This document shows, piece after piece, positions 1-8,616 of a DNA stretch of 64,000 nt (positions are counted from its first letter, which is position 1; the number at the start of each line of letters is the position of its first letter). Under the pieces are notes generated by a model, which saw nothing but the letters and a program-made list of their open reading frames with translations, had not been told where the DNA came from and ran no database searches. The stretch lies in NCBI RefSeq assembly GCF_001061665.1, contig NZ_JVSP01000007.1, forward strand, positions 1 to 64,000. Reading direction: 5' to 3'. The stretch comes from Rothia mucilaginosa (GTDB taxonomy: Bacteria > Actinomycetota > Actinomycetes > Actinomycetales > Micrococcaceae). Made by a program: the position numbers and the translations under genes.

Positions 1-120
1 CTTCGACGGTTCCGGGGTCGGCTCGGCACTCTTCGAAGGCTCGAGGGTGGGCTCAGCAGTCTTCGACGGTTCCGGGGTCGGCTCGGCACTCTTCGAAGGC
101 TCGAGGGTGGGCTCGGCAGT
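1..120. repeat. 60-bp tandem direct repeat in coding sequence
   Basis: Positions 1-60 and 61-120 are identical except for one base (cagcagt versus cggcagt near the unit end). A degenerate third copy follows from 121 and the array may continue left of the window. Sixty bases is 20 codons, so copy-number change keeps the reading frame of the secreted protein. Confidence 0.9.
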
Positions 121-492
121 CTTCGACGGCTCAGGGGTGGGGTCCGCACTCTCAGAAGGTGCCGGAGCGGCCTCCTTGGTCGGCTCAGCACTCTCGGACG
201 GGGTCGGCTGGGCATCAGAAGTAACGCGAGGGGATGCCTCAGCATCGGCCGTCGCGGAGGAAGTAGCTTCGGTGGTAGGCCATGCACTCACCGTAGCTAG
301 GGTAGGAACTGCCGTCTGCGAATGTTCGTCAACGGCGGGGTCTAGGGTTTGGTCTGCAGCGTTTTCGGGGTGCACCGGTACCTGGGCGGCATCCTGTATA
401 TCCTGCGCAAACGAGGCTACAAAGGGGCTTCCGGAAGCAACCAGTGCTGTCGCCAGACTCGCAGAGACCACCTTACGGTTTCGTTTTCCCAA
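1..492 (-). CDS. Secreted Pro/Thr/Ser-rich repeat protein (N-terminal part)
   Basis: The frame is open on the minus strand from a TTG at 490-492 to the window edge, so only the first 164 codons are present. The TTG is preceded by AAGGA seven bases upstream. The product starts MGKRNRKVVSASLATALVAS, a typical Sec signal peptide with a basic n-region and hydrophobic core, probably cleaved after a following FVASFA. The mature part is rich in Ala, Thr, Pro, Glu and Ser. It then runs into a repeat in which TAEPTLEPSKSAEPTPEPSK recurs; the underlying DNA is a 60-bp direct repeat. This composition suits a cell-wall-spanning stalk or linker of a surface protein. Any functional domain lies outside the window, so no function is assigned. 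The opposite-strand frame is a repeat artefact. Confidence 0.75.
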   Translation of the reverse strand, partial: MGKRNRKVVSASLATALVASGSPFVASFAQDIQDAAQVPVHPENAADQTLDPAVDEHSQTAVPTLATVSAWPTTEATSSATADAEASPRVTSDAQPTPSESAEPTKEAAPAPSESADPTPEPSKTAEPTLEPSKSAEPTPEPSKTAEPTLEPSKSAEPTPEPSK

Positions 493-934
493 AAGGTTGT
501 CCTTGACTTTCTGATATTTCGTGAGTGAATAGGTATCCCATCAGCGAGCGACGGAATACCATCAGTTATTCTACCGAATTAGCGGATTCTTTCCCGTCTA
601 TCTTATCGCTTTTGGGTATGTCTTCGGGCTTGTCATGAATTTTTACGACCGCCTATTCGGGTTTATTACCCTTTGCGGGCGCTACATTCACTTGTGAGAA
701 AATTTGCATTACCCCTAATCGGTATGCACTTTTACTCGATAAATCGCAAAGGCATCCTAAAAGTATAACCGTCAAGTGATTTTTCACACCAGAGAAATTA
801 GAATGTCTCTCATATATTCTTGAGAATCCCCCCCCCTGCGGCTCGGCCGGTGGGGCGCGACGACGCCGAGAGAGTGCACACACGCCGGGGCACCGTACGG
901 AAGACAGAGTACGGCGCCCCGGCTAATGCAGAAA
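493..934. other. Intergenic region, about 440 bp
   Basis: This stretch is the promoter side of the secreted repeat protein and the 3' side of ddl. It holds the ddl inverted repeat at 884-923. The rest is less GC-rich than its surroundings, and the short frames in it have no convincing ribosome site or recognisable product. No gene is supported. Confidence 0.6.
884..923 (-). terminator. Inverted repeat after ddl
   Basis: A 15-bp stem (884-898 with 909-923, one mismatch) encloses a 10-base loop. It begins 12 bases after the ddl stop codon. There is no clear T-run, so it is either a terminator without U-tail or an mRNA 3' stabiliser. Confidence 0.7.
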
Positions 935-2053
935 CTAGCGCAGACCCAAGGGTCGTTCCATCGCCAGGGTCAGCAGCTCGCTAATCAGGTCGGTGTAGGA
1001 AATGCCGGTGTTCTCCCACATGGTCTTGTACATCGAAATCGGGGTGAAGCCGGGCATGGTGTTCACCTCGTTGATGACCAGGCGGCCATCCTCGGTGTAG
1101 AAGAAGTCCGCACGAGACAGACCCTCACCGTCCAGCGCCAGGAACGCCTTCACAGCCAGCTCACGCAGACGATCCTGCACATCCTGCGGCAGGTTTGCCG
1201 GGCACACGGTCACAGCGGAAGACTCAGAGACGTACTTCGCCTCGAAATCGTAGAAGCCGTGGTCCTGGTCCACAACCTCGATCTCGCCGGGGTAGGATGC
1301 GCGGGGCATCTCGCCGTGGTGGCCGTCGAGCACGGCGCATTCAATCTCGCGGCCCACAATACCCGCCTCAATGATGATCTTCGGGTCGTGGCGGCGAGCC
1401 TCTTCAATCGCGGGCACGAGCTCCTCTACCGAATCCACCTTGGTGATGCCGAAGGAAGAACCGGCGCGGGTCGGCTTCACGAACATGGGGAAGCCCAGCT
1501 TCAGCACGCGCTCCAGAATCTGCTCGCGGTCCTCGTGCTCCCACTGGCGGTTGGTGACAACCTCGTAGGGGCCGACCTCCAGGCCAGCGGACTCGAAAGC
1601 AACCTTCATGAAGTGCTTATCCATGCCCACGGCCGAGGCGGTCACACCGCAACCCACGTAGTGCAGGTCAGCCATTTCCAGCAGACCCTGCACGGTGCCG
1701 TCCTCACCGAAGGGGCCGTGCAGCAGCGGGAACACAACGTCCACCGGCGCGGTGCGGGTAACGTTACCCTCAGCATCCACCAGGGTCAGGCGGGAATCGC
1801 CGGCGCCCATCGGCAGGAACACCTGCTGGGTACCCTCGGGGAACTCCGCGGTACCGCGAGTGCCGGCGGTCAGCTCGGCAAGCTGCTGCTCGTCGGTCAG
1901 GTACCAGCAGCCGTCACGGGTAATACCGATAGTGATGACGTCGTAGGCGGTACGGTCAATAGCGCCCAGCACGCCGGCGGCGGTGATGAGCGAAATGGGG
2001 TGCTCGGAGGAGCGGCCACCGCACAGCAGGGCGACGGTCTTCTTCTCGGTCAT
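935..2053 (-). CDS. ddl: D-alanine--D-alanine ligase
   Basis: This ATP-grasp ligase joins two D-Ala to give the dipeptide that MurF adds to the peptidoglycan precursor in the cytoplasm. The 372-residue product opens with VALLCGGRSSEHPIS, the Ddl N-terminal signature. It contains the ATP-grasp loop around PTRAGSSFGITKV and ends with the metal/ATP-binding DGRLVINEVNTMPGFTPIS block, including the catalytic Asn-Glu-Val-Asn. Length is normal for the family. The ATG has AGGAG nearby. It is the last gene of the murA-plsC-gpsA-ddl unit, starting about 270 bp after the gpsA stop, so it may also have its own promoter. No vancomycin-resistance-type context (vanH, vanX) is present, so an ordinary D-Ala-D-Ala product is expected. 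Confidence 0.95.
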   Translation of the reverse strand: MTEKKTVALLCGGRSSEHPISLITAAGVLGAIDRTAYDVITIGITRDGCWYLTDEQQLAELTAGTRGTAEFPEGTQQVFLPMGAGDSRLTLVDAEGNVTRTAPVDVVFPLLHGPFGEDGTVQGLLEMADLHYVGCGVTASAVGMDKHFMKVAFESAGLEVGPYEVVTNRQWEHEDREQILERVLKLGFPMFVKPTRAGSSFGITKVDSVEELVPAIEEARRHDPKIIIEAGIVGREIECAVLDGHHGEMPRASYPGEIEVVDQDHGFYDFEAKYVSESSAVTVCPANLPQDVQDRLRELAVKAFLALDGEGLSRADFFYTEDGRLVINEVNTMPGFTPISMYKTMWENTGISYTDLISELLTLAMERPLGLR

Positions 2054-2320
2054 GTGTTTCTCCTAGTCGGTGTTCCCCTTACCGCGGGCGGAAGGGCAGA
2101 ACGGTGAGCGTCGGTTGGAACGCCACGGGTTTGAGCGTCAAACGCGCGAATACCGCCGCGACTCACCCGACCATCGTACATTCGGGGTTCGCAACGGTAT
2201 CCGTCGTTGGATGCAAATCTTTTTCTAGTATGTCCGCGCGGAGGGCCCGCGCGCAAGGAGCCGGGTAGACCGGCAGCCTCGGGGCCCGGATCGCAACGCG
2301 ACCCCCGCCCCGGTCGGCCC

Positions 2321-3439
2321 CTAGTGGCCCTCATGCTTGAGGCGGCGGCCCAGCAGCTTCGGGGCGAGGTCCTCAATGCTGATGCGGCCCGAAAGCACCG
2401 CCACCACGGCCTCCACGATAGGCATTTCCACGCCGTGGCGGCGAGCCAGCTCGGCCACCACGGGAGCCGACTTAATCGACTCGGCCGTCTGACTCATGTG
2501 CTCGTGCAGACGGTCGGGGGCAACCCCCTCGGCCAGCAGGCGGCCGGCCGTGTGGTTACGGGACAGTGGTGAGGAGCAGGTGGCGATCAGGTCGCCCATG
2601 CCGGCCAGTCCGCTCATGGTCGAGGCCTCGCCACCCAGCGCCACCGCCAGGCGGGTAATCTCCGCCAGGCCGCGCGTCATGATGGAGGCCTTCGAATTAT
2701 CGCCGTAGTTGCGGCCCTCGCAGATACCCACGCAGAGGGCAATCACGTTCTTGACCAGGCCGCCGATTTCGGTGCCGACCACGTCCGTGTTGGTGTAGGG
2801 GCGGAAGTAGCCGCAGGCAATGGCCCGGGCCACGGCCTCGGCCACGGGCAGGGTGCGGGCCGCAACCACGGAGGCGGTAGGCTCCTCCCCCATGATTTCC
2901 TTCGCCAGGTTCGGGCCCGAGAGCACGCACACGCGGTGCGGAATGTGGCCGATCGCGCGCACATCCGCGCCGCGCATCGCGAGGGCCTCCTCCAGCTCCT
3001 CGGTAATGACCTGCGACATGCGCAGACCCGTGCCGGTTTCCAGGCCCTTGGCCAGGGAGACCAGCAACGCATCCGGTTCGATGAAGCGGGCGTAGTTCTG
3101 CAACTGCGAGCGCAAAACCTGTGCCGGCAGAGCCAGGACCACCAGGTCCGCCCCGGTCAGCGCCGAGGGCGCGTCCGCGGTGAAGTGCAGGTTGTCGGGG
3201 AGCTTAATGCCCGGGAAGTAGCGGGAGTTCTCGCGGGTGCGTTCGCACTCGGCCATGGCCTGCTCGTCGCGACCGATGAGGGTCACGCGGGTGTCGTCGC
3301 CGCGCTCGCGAGCGGCGTCCGCCGCGATCTTGGCGAAGGCCGTGCCCCAGCTACCCGCGCCGAGAATCGCAATGGATTCCACGGTGGGTGAGAGGGTGAA
3401 CTCGGGGCTCGGTGCCGGGGTTCGTCCAAAGAAGCTCAT
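2321..3439 (-). CDS. gpsA: NAD(P)-dependent glycerol-3-phosphate dehydrogenase
   Basis: GpsA reduces dihydroxyacetone phosphate to sn-glycerol-3-phosphate, the backbone of phospholipids. With the ATG at 3437-3439 the product is 372 residues. It has the Rossmann motif ILGAGSWGTAFA near residues 25-36, a SLAKGLETGTG segment, and the substrate/catalytic block VGTEIGGLVKNVIALCVG with the conserved lysine. The frame stays open upstream to 3673, but that extension is low-complexity Pro/Arg and overlaps the 3' end of plsC. The internal start matches family length and is preceded by an AGAGAGACAGG sequence. The neighbouring acyltransferase acts on the product of this enzyme, which makes functional sense of the operon. 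Confidence 0.93.
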   Translation of the reverse strand: MSFFGRTPAPSPEFTLSPTVESIAILGAGSWGTAFAKIAADAARERGDDTRVTLIGRDEQAMAECERTRENSRYFPGIKLPDNLHFTADAPSALTGADLVVLALPAQVLRSQLQNYARFIEPDALLVSLAKGLETGTGLRMSQVITEELEEALAMRGADVRAIGHIPHRVCVLSGPNLAKEIMGEEPTASVVAARTLPVAEAVARAIACGYFRPYTNTDVVGTEIGGLVKNVIALCVGICEGRNYGDNSKASIMTRGLAEITRLAVALGGEASTMSGLAGMGDLIATCSSPLSRNHTAGRLLAEGVAPDRLHEHMSQTAESIKSAPVVAELARRHGVEMPIVEAVVAVLSGRISIEDLAPKLLGRRLKHEGH

Positions 3440-3548
3440 GGGAACCTGTCTCTCTCGCGCTTCCCCACGGATGCGGGGTGCGGGGCATTGGTGTGGCTGG
3501 TAGGGGGAGGGTGCGAGCCGGGATCGCGCGGGCGGCCGGGGCGAAGGT

Positions 3549-4406
3549 CTACTTCGCGTCCGGTTCGCCGAGGGCGCCGCCGACCGGACCCGAGGGGGTG
3601 CCGGGGGCTTCGCGGCGCTTGGTGCGCGGGTTCCAGCGTCCCTCGGGGGCCTTCTCTCCGCGGATTTCCTCAAGTTCGGCGGTGATGGCGTCCAGCATCG
3701 CGTCGGTGACCACGCCCAACTCGGTGCGGGTGTGCTTTGCCTCCGGGCTGGGGTCGGCCACGAGGGAGGCGATGTCGAGGGCCGGTCCGACCTTTACTCG
3801 CACGGTCTTGCGGGGGAAGAGCGAAACTTTGCGCTTTTCCTTCACGCGACCGTCCTCGCCAGCCTCATCCACATAACCGAGAATCTGTTCGTCGCCCCAG
3901 TGCGCCACCGGGAAGACGGGCGCGCCGGTCGCAAGAGCCAGACGAGCCGCGCCGGTACGCGCCTGCATGGGCCACAGCTGCGGGTCATGGGTGGTGGTAC
4001 CCTCGGGGAAAATCACGACGGCGCCGCCGGCCTCCACGACCTTGCGAGCGGTAATCAGTGACTTGCGGGCATCCACCGAGCCGCGCACCACGGGGATGTG
4101 CGCGAGCTTGCGCATAATGTAGCCGAGCACGGGAGCACGGAAGAGCGAATCCTTCGCCAAGAAGCGCGGCAGGGCGCCCTCAACGAACGCGGGGAAAGCC
4201 ACGGTGACCGGGTCGAGCTCGGTCGTGTGGTTGGCAACGATGATGTACCCACCATTCTTCGGCAGGTTCTCGCGGCCGGTAATTTCGACGCGCGCGATGA
4301 GCTTATACACCCCGCGCGCTGCATTACCGAGTACCTTGTAGAGCGCATCGCCGTAGGCGGTGGGTTCAATTTCCGGCAGTGCCTTCTTTCCCTGCTGCCC
4401 GCTCAT
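3549..4406 (-). CDS. plsC: 1-acyl-sn-glycerol-3-phosphate acyltransferase (PlsC family)
   Basis: This is a membrane-associated lysophosphatidate acyltransferase-type enzyme of phospholipid synthesis. The PlsC core is visible: the catalytic HX4D box in VANHTTELDP (His60, Asp65) and the glycerol-phosphate-binding FPEGTTTHDP block (about residues 133-142). There is also a KDSLFRAPVLG segment typical of actinobacterial homologues. The C-terminus ends in a Pro/Gly/Arg-rich tail without clear function. The ATG overlaps the murA stop by one base (TAATG), so the two are translationally coupled. gpsA starts about 110 bp downstream. Acyl-chain position specificity cannot be read from the sequence, so a related lysophospholipid acyltransferase is possible. 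Confidence 0.9.
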   Translation of the reverse strand: MSGQQGKKALPEIEPTAYGDALYKVLGNAARGVYKLIARVEITGRENLPKNGGYIIVANHTTELDPVTVAFPAFVEGALPRFLAKDSLFRAPVLGYIMRKLAHIPVVRGSVDARKSLITARKVVEAGGAVVIFPEGTTTHDPQLWPMQARTGAARLALATGAPVFPVAHWGDEQILGYVDEAGEDGRVKEKRKVSLFPRKTVRVKVGPALDIASLVADPSPEAKHTRTELGVVTDAMLDAITAELEEIRGEKAPEGRWNPRTKRREAPGTPSGPVGGALGEPDAK

Positions 4407-5839
4407 TAGCCCTGAACCTCAACTTCCTCGGGCTCCACCACGACGATAGCGGCGTCCGGCTTGGGGGCCTTGGAAGCCTTGCGCTTGAGCACCTCAAAGT
4501 TTGCGCCCAGGTTCTTGAGCTTCTGCTCAAAGTTCTCGTAGCCGCGGGCAATCAGCTCAACACCGCTCACGTGGGAGGTACCCTTGGCGGTCAGCGCCGC
4601 GATGATGTGGGAGAAGCCGCCGCGCAGGTCGGGAACCTCGATGTCGGCACCGGTCAGCGGGGTGGGGCCGGAGATGATGGCGGAGTGGCCGTAGCCCTTA
4701 CCCTCGAAGCGGCAGGGTGCACCGCCCACGCAATCGCGCATCACCACAATGTCGGCGCCCATCTGCTTGAGGGCGTTGGTAAAGCCGAAGCGCTCCTCGT
4801 ACACGGTCTCGTGCACGATGGAGGCGCCCTTGGCCTGGGTCAGCGCCACGACGAGCGGCTGCTGCCAGTCGGTCATGAAGCCGGGGTGCACGTTGGTTTC
4901 AAAGACGATGGGCTTGAGCTCTGCGCCGGGGGTGCGGCGGGCGGGGTGGGTGAAGCGGATACCCTCGTTGGTCACCTCGTACAGGCCGCCCATCTTGCGG
5001 AACTGGTTCAGGAACGCGGTCATGTCCTTCTGAGCCGCGCCGCGCACGAAGATGTCACCGCCGGTGGCCAGGGCCGCGGAAGCCCAGGAAGCGGACTCGT
5101 TGCGGTCGGGCAGGGAGGTGTGGTCGTAGCCGGTTAGCTCGTCCACGCCCTCGATGACGATGGTGCGGTCCTCGTTGATGAAGATGATTGCGCCCATCTT
5201 CTGCAGTACGGCGATGAGGTCAATAATCTCGGGCTCAATCGCGGCGTTGCGCAGAACGGTCTTGCCCTTGGCGCGCACGCCGGTGAGCAGAACCTGCTCG
5301 GTAGCGCCCACGGAGGGGTAGTTCAGCACGATCTCGGCGCCCTTCAGGCCCTCTTCGGGCACGATCAGGGTGGTGCCGGTCTCGTCGTCCTTCTCGACGA
5401 CGGCGCCGAACTTACGCAGCGCGGCCATGTGGTAGTCGATGGGGCGGTCACCAATCTTGCAGCCGCCCAGGTTGGGGATGCGCGCGGTGCCCAGGGTATG
5501 TAGCAGCGGGCCCACCATCAGAATCGGAATACGCGAGTTACCGCCGAAGAGCTGAATCTCCTCCGCGTTCTTGGCCGCGGTGGTCGCGTCCTGGGCGGGG
5601 TTGAGGGTGAGAACACCGGACTCGGGATCGTAGTCAACCTTCGCACCGTGCAGTTCGACCAGGGTGGTAACGATCTCCACGTCGCTCAGGTCGGGGACGT
5701 TGCGCAGGGTCGAGGGGGTCGAACCGTGTAGTGCTGCGACCATCGCCTTGGGCACCAGGTTCTTGGCGCCGCGTACGTGAACCTCACCGACGAGCGGGGT
5801 GCCACCTTCGATGCGAAGCTTGCTGATGTTCTCAGTCAT
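4406..5839 (-). CDS. murA: UDP-N-acetylglucosamine 1-carboxyvinyltransferase
   Basis: MurA transfers enolpyruvate from PEP to UDP-GlcNAc, the first committed step of peptidoglycan synthesis, in the cytoplasm. With the ATG at 5837-5839 (AAAGGA upstream) the protein is 477 residues. RGAKNLVPKAMVAAL near the start carries the conserved Lys and Asn of the substrate site. The active-site loop GGCKIGDRPID has Cys127, the residue attacked by fosfomycin, so the enzyme should be of the fosfomycin-sensitive kind. LRGGFSHIIAALTAKG near residue 410 is the conserved C-terminal block. The frame can be extended to 5962, but without sense for the family. It heads the murA-plsC-gpsA-ddl unit. Confidence 0.95.
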   Translation of the reverse strand: MTENISKLRIEGGTPLVGEVHVRGAKNLVPKAMVAALHGSTPSTLRNVPDLSDVEIVTTLVELHGAKVDYDPESGVLTLNPAQDATTAAKNAEEIQLFGGNSRIPILMVGPLLHTLGTARIPNLGGCKIGDRPIDYHMAALRKFGAVVEKDDETGTTLIVPEEGLKGAEIVLNYPSVGATEQVLLTGVRAKGKTVLRNAAIEPEIIDLIAVLQKMGAIIFINEDRTIVIEGVDELTGYDHTSLPDRNESASWASAALATGGDIFVRGAAQKDMTAFLNQFRKMGGLYEVTNEGIRFTHPARRTPGAELKPIVFETNVHPGFMTDWQQPLVVALTQAKGASIVHETVYEERFGFTNALKQMGADIVVMRDCVGGAPCRFEGKGYGHSAIISGPTPLTGADIEVPDLRGGFSHIIAALTAKGTSHVSGVELIARGYENFEQKLKNLGANFEVLKRKASKAPKPDAAIVVVEPEEVEVQG

Positions 5840-6375
5840 TAAAAATCCTTTGGAGCGTCGGTCGGTGCGACCCGAACCGGAAAACCGTGTGTAACTGCGC
5901 CAGCGTTGTGTACGTGCCGTGCCTTCGAGCGCGAAGGTGAAACGGGCGCATATATTCATCATTATTCTAAGCCCCAGTGTAAAGGTGCTCCAAACAAGGA
6001 AGGACGTTCCCCCGTAGTGGGCCCACTATGCGGAGAGTGCACCTCTGATACGCGGCGCTACGCCTGCCTCGCTCCCCCGCCCCGCCAGACAGATTGTGGT
6101 GCTTGGCGGCACGGATACCACCTCGCGGATTCGACGCTTGACGTTTCTGAGGTACCTGGGTGCGGTCAAGACCTCGCCCCGAAAAATACTTGAGAAAACG
6201 CTTGGAAAAATAAGTCAACATACCTGAAAATTCATTACATTGCAAATAAATACGGGATTGGGGCTAAATATATCGTCGAAAACCCTGAACATAACCCGGA
6301 ACTTGAACCTTACTCGCGTTTCACCCCTACAATAACGTGCGCAGCTGCACCTGCGCGCTACACCGAAAGAACCCC
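5840..6375. other. Divergent promoter region between murA and the glycine-rich gene
   Basis: About 535 bp separate the start codons. The part near 6180-6310 is A/T-rich and probably carries the promoter of the rightward gene. A perfect 14-bp palindrome lies at 6015-6028. No open frame here has a credible start site or product. Confidence 0.6.
6015..6028. promoter_or_regulatory. Perfect 14-bp palindrome, possible operator
   Basis: TAGTGGGCCCACTA is exactly self-complementary with no spacer. It lies about 175 bp upstream of the murA start and 350 bp upstream of the glycine-rich gene. A dimeric regulator could bind it, but none is identified, and chance occurrence in GC-rich DNA is possible. 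Confidence 0.35.
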
Positions 6376-7878
6376 ATGAAATACAATCACGCATCACAAA
6401 ACACCGCACATCACACCGATTCCCGAACCACCGGCACCCGAGCCGTAGCATCGCCGAAGATGTCGCGCCGCAACCTCGTTCGGGGAGCTGCCTGGAGCAC
6501 CCCCGTCATTCTCGCAAGCTCCGCCATCCCGGCGTGGGCAGCTAGCGTCGAGGCCTGCATCCCCGCCCTCTCCCTCAAGCCCGCTGCCACCGGCTACGAC
6601 GACGTGAAGGGGGCCTACAGCGAATGGATCGTTCCGCAGGGCACCGGCCGCGTGCGTTTCGATCTGATTGGCGGCGCAGGCGGAGCCACCTCCTCCTTTA
6701 CCCCCTCGTACCTTGCCGAAGAGACTAACTCCTACCTCATCGGCGGAGGCGCGGGTGCCCAGCTCAGCGGCATCCTGAAGGTCTCGGAGGGCGATATCCT
6801 GCGCGTCTGGGCCGGCAACGGCGGCGTCGGTGCCGCATCCGGCACCCGCCCCGCACTCGGCGGCGGCGGTTACGCGGCGGGCGGCGACTCCACCGGCTCC
6901 AGCACGCAAATCGGCCAGGCGCAGACCCCCGAAAGCACCTCCGGCATCGTCTACGGAGCCTCCGGCGGCGGCTCCTCCGCTATCGAGCTGGTCCGCAACG
7001 GCACCGTCACCGTGGTAGCCGTGGCCGGCGCTGGCGGAGGCGGCGCGCAGTTCGCGACCCTCGCAAGCCACTTCGCGGTCTTTTCGGAAGCCCCCGATGA
7101 CCAGCTCAACCCGGCCATGCGCATTGCCGCAGATGGTGCCGGCACCGCTATCGGCGGCGGCAACGCCGGGGCCGACGCGAGCCAGGATGACGACGGCCAG
7201 GGCGGCATGCTCATGGCGAGACCCTACCAGATTCTCCACCCCGTCACCACCTGGGACGAAGACATGGACCTGCGCATCAGCGTCACCGGAGGCACCCCGG
7301 GCCGCGCGGGCGTACCCGGCACGACCGGAGAGGCACTCATCGGCGTACTCGGCGCCGATCGCCAGCTGACCCTCAAGGACATGAAGACCCCCTGGTTTGA
7401 GAACGTCGAGTTCCCGCCCTACTACAGCTACGACGGCGACTCCGTGGTCACCGGCGTCAAGGGCACCGGAGGCTCCGAGGCTACCTCCGGGTACAAGGGT
7501 CGAGGCGGCTCGGGTGCCCTCATCGCCCACGATCAGGATAGGTTCAGCCTGACCAGCATCGCCTCGGGTGGCGGCGCTGGATACGGCGGCGGCGGCGCGG
7601 CCCTGAACATCTGGACGGCCGCCACCTACTTTGACGACGTCTTCGGCCGCCAGGTGCAGTTCAACGAGGGAGGCAGCATCACCTCCGTCACCGCGATGAG
7701 CAGCGGCGGCGGTGCGGGCGGCAGCTACATCAACCACGAGCTGGTGAGCGACTTCAGCCTGTCCACCGCAAAGAACGCGAACTCGCAGGTGGGCGTGCGC
7801 TCCCCCGGCTCGGTGCAGCTGTACAACTGCTCGGAGAACGCATCCCTCGCTTCCCCCATCACGGGAGAGGCCGCCTAA
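6376..7878 (+). CDS. Tat-exported glycine-rich protein
   Basis: The 500-residue product begins with a charged stretch followed by a twin-arginine signal, SRRNLVRGAAWSTPVILAS, and a likely cleavage after AIPAWA. The mature part contains many GGAGG, GGGGAGYGGGG and GGGAGGSY stretches separated by beta-type segments such as VRFDLIGGAGGAT. That pattern fits bacterial glycine-rich beta-structural surface proteins. Only a few cysteines are present, and there is no sortase motif or membrane anchor, so it is probably released or non-covalently wall-bound. ATG 6376 is preferred to the GTG at 6337 because GAAAGA precedes it. A paralogue sits at 58048-59412. It lies between leuD and murA, which are often neighbours in related actinobacteria, so it may be an insertion. 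Its function is unknown. Confidence 0.8.
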   Translation: MKYNHASQNTAHHTDSRTTGTRAVASPKMSRRNLVRGAAWSTPVILASSAIPAWAASVEACIPALSLKPAATGYDDVKGAYSEWIVPQGTGRVRFDLIGGAGGATSSFTPSYLAEETNSYLIGGGAGAQLSGILKVSEGDILRVWAGNGGVGAASGTRPALGGGGYAAGGDSTGSSTQIGQAQTPESTSGIVYGASGGGSSAIELVRNGTVTVVAVAGAGGGGAQFATLASHFAVFSEAPDDQLNPAMRIAADGAGTAIGGGNAGADASQDDDGQGGMLMARPYQILHPVTTWDEDMDLRISVTGGTPGRAGVPGTTGEALIGVLGADRQLTLKDMKTPWFENVEFPPYYSYDGDSVVTGVKGTGGSEATSGYKGRGGSGALIAHDQDRFSLTSIASGGGAGYGGGGAALNIWTAATYFDDVFGRQVQFNEGGSITSVTAMSSGGGAGGSYINHELVSDFSLSTAKNANSQVGVRSPGSVQLYNCSENASLASPITGEAA

Positions 7879-7909
7879 CGCTATTCCGCGGTATTCCACG
7901 CGCATGACA

Positions 7910-7952
7910 AAAGCTCGGGGCGGTCACCTTTTCGGTGACCGCCCCGAGCTTT
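7910..7952. terminator. Bidirectional terminator between glycine-rich gene and leuD
   Basis: A perfect 19-bp stem (7910-7928 with 7934-7952) encloses a five-base loop, with A/T runs on both sides. It sits between convergent genes and should end transcription from both. Confidence 0.92.
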
Positions 7953-7991
7953 TAGCAATTCGGTACTCTCGCGGCAGCGAGGTGCAGGCGT

Positions 7992-8585
7992 TTAGAGCTC
8001 CTGAGTGCGCGGCATCCAGGAGGGGCGCTTCGCCTCGTACGCCTCGATGGCGTCAATGTTCTGCAGGGTCAGGCCGATGTCGTCCAGGCCCTCCATGAGG
8101 CGCCAGCGCACGTAGTCGTCAATCTCGAAGGGAACGACCAGCGCACCCACGGTCACAGTCTTCGACTCCAGGTCGACCGTGATTTCGGTGCCGGGCTCGT
8201 GCTCCAGGGCCTTCCAAATCAGCTCGATGTCATCCTGGGCGACCTGGGCGGTCACCAGGCCCTGCTTGCCCGAGTTACCGCGGAAAATATCGGCAAAGCG
8301 AGCGGAGATAACGACCTTGAAACCGTAGTCGCGCAGCGCCCACACGGCGTGCTCACGCGAGGAACCGGTGCCGAAGTCGGGGCCGGCCACCAGAACGCTA
8401 CCGTGCTTGTAGGGCTCCTGGTTCAGGATGAACTCGGGGTCCTTGCGCCAGTTGGCGAAGAGCGCGTCGTCGAAGCCGGTCTTGGTCACGCGCTTGAGGT
8501 AGACCGCGGGGATAATCTGGTCGGTATCAACATTCGAAGAACGCAGCGGTACGCCGATACCGGTGTGCTTAATAATGGGTTCCAT
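7992..8585 (-). CDS. leuD: 3-isopropylmalate dehydratase, small subunit
   Basis: LeuD pairs with LeuC to isomerise 2-isopropylmalate to 3-isopropylmalate in leucine synthesis. The 197-residue protein shows the swivelling-domain features [19 protein letters not shown] near the start, [17 protein letters not shown] and [18 protein letters not shown], all diagnostic of LeuD. The start is ATG 8583-8585 with AAAGGAG upstream. It follows leuC by only about 30 bp and is clearly co-transcribed. A strong bidirectional terminator lies downstream. Confidence 0.97.
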   Translation of the reverse strand: MEPIIKHTGIGVPLRSSNVDTDQIIPAVYLKRVTKTGFDDALFANWRKDPEFILNQEPYKHGSVLVAGPDFGTGSSREHAVWALRDYGFKVVISARFADIFRGNSGKQGLVTAQVAQDDIELIWKALEHEPGTEITVDLESKTVTVGALVVPFEIDDYVRWRLMEGLDDIGLTLQNIDAIEAYEAKRPSWMPRTQEL

Positions 8586-8616
8586 AATGGCTCTCCTTTA
8601 TAGCGTCGGTGGCGTA

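Noticed and set aside
1-120. Possible CRISPR repeats
   Set aside because: Units are directly adjacent without spacers, encode an in-frame Pro/Glu/Ser/Lys repeat, and no cas genes are present.
653-883. 76-residue frame before ddl's 3' end
   Set aside because: It has no ribosome site, unusual composition, and overlaps a poly-C stretch; it is more likely intergenic.
926-2107. 393-residue frame antisense to ddl
   Set aside because: It is His/Gln/Gly/Leu-rich shadow coding with no start site; ddl motifs are complete on the minus strand.
6394-7905. 503-residue frame antisense to the first glycine-rich gene
   Set aside because: It is a composition artefact of Gly codons read in reverse (Ala/Gly/Val). 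The forward frame has a Tat signal and ribosome site.
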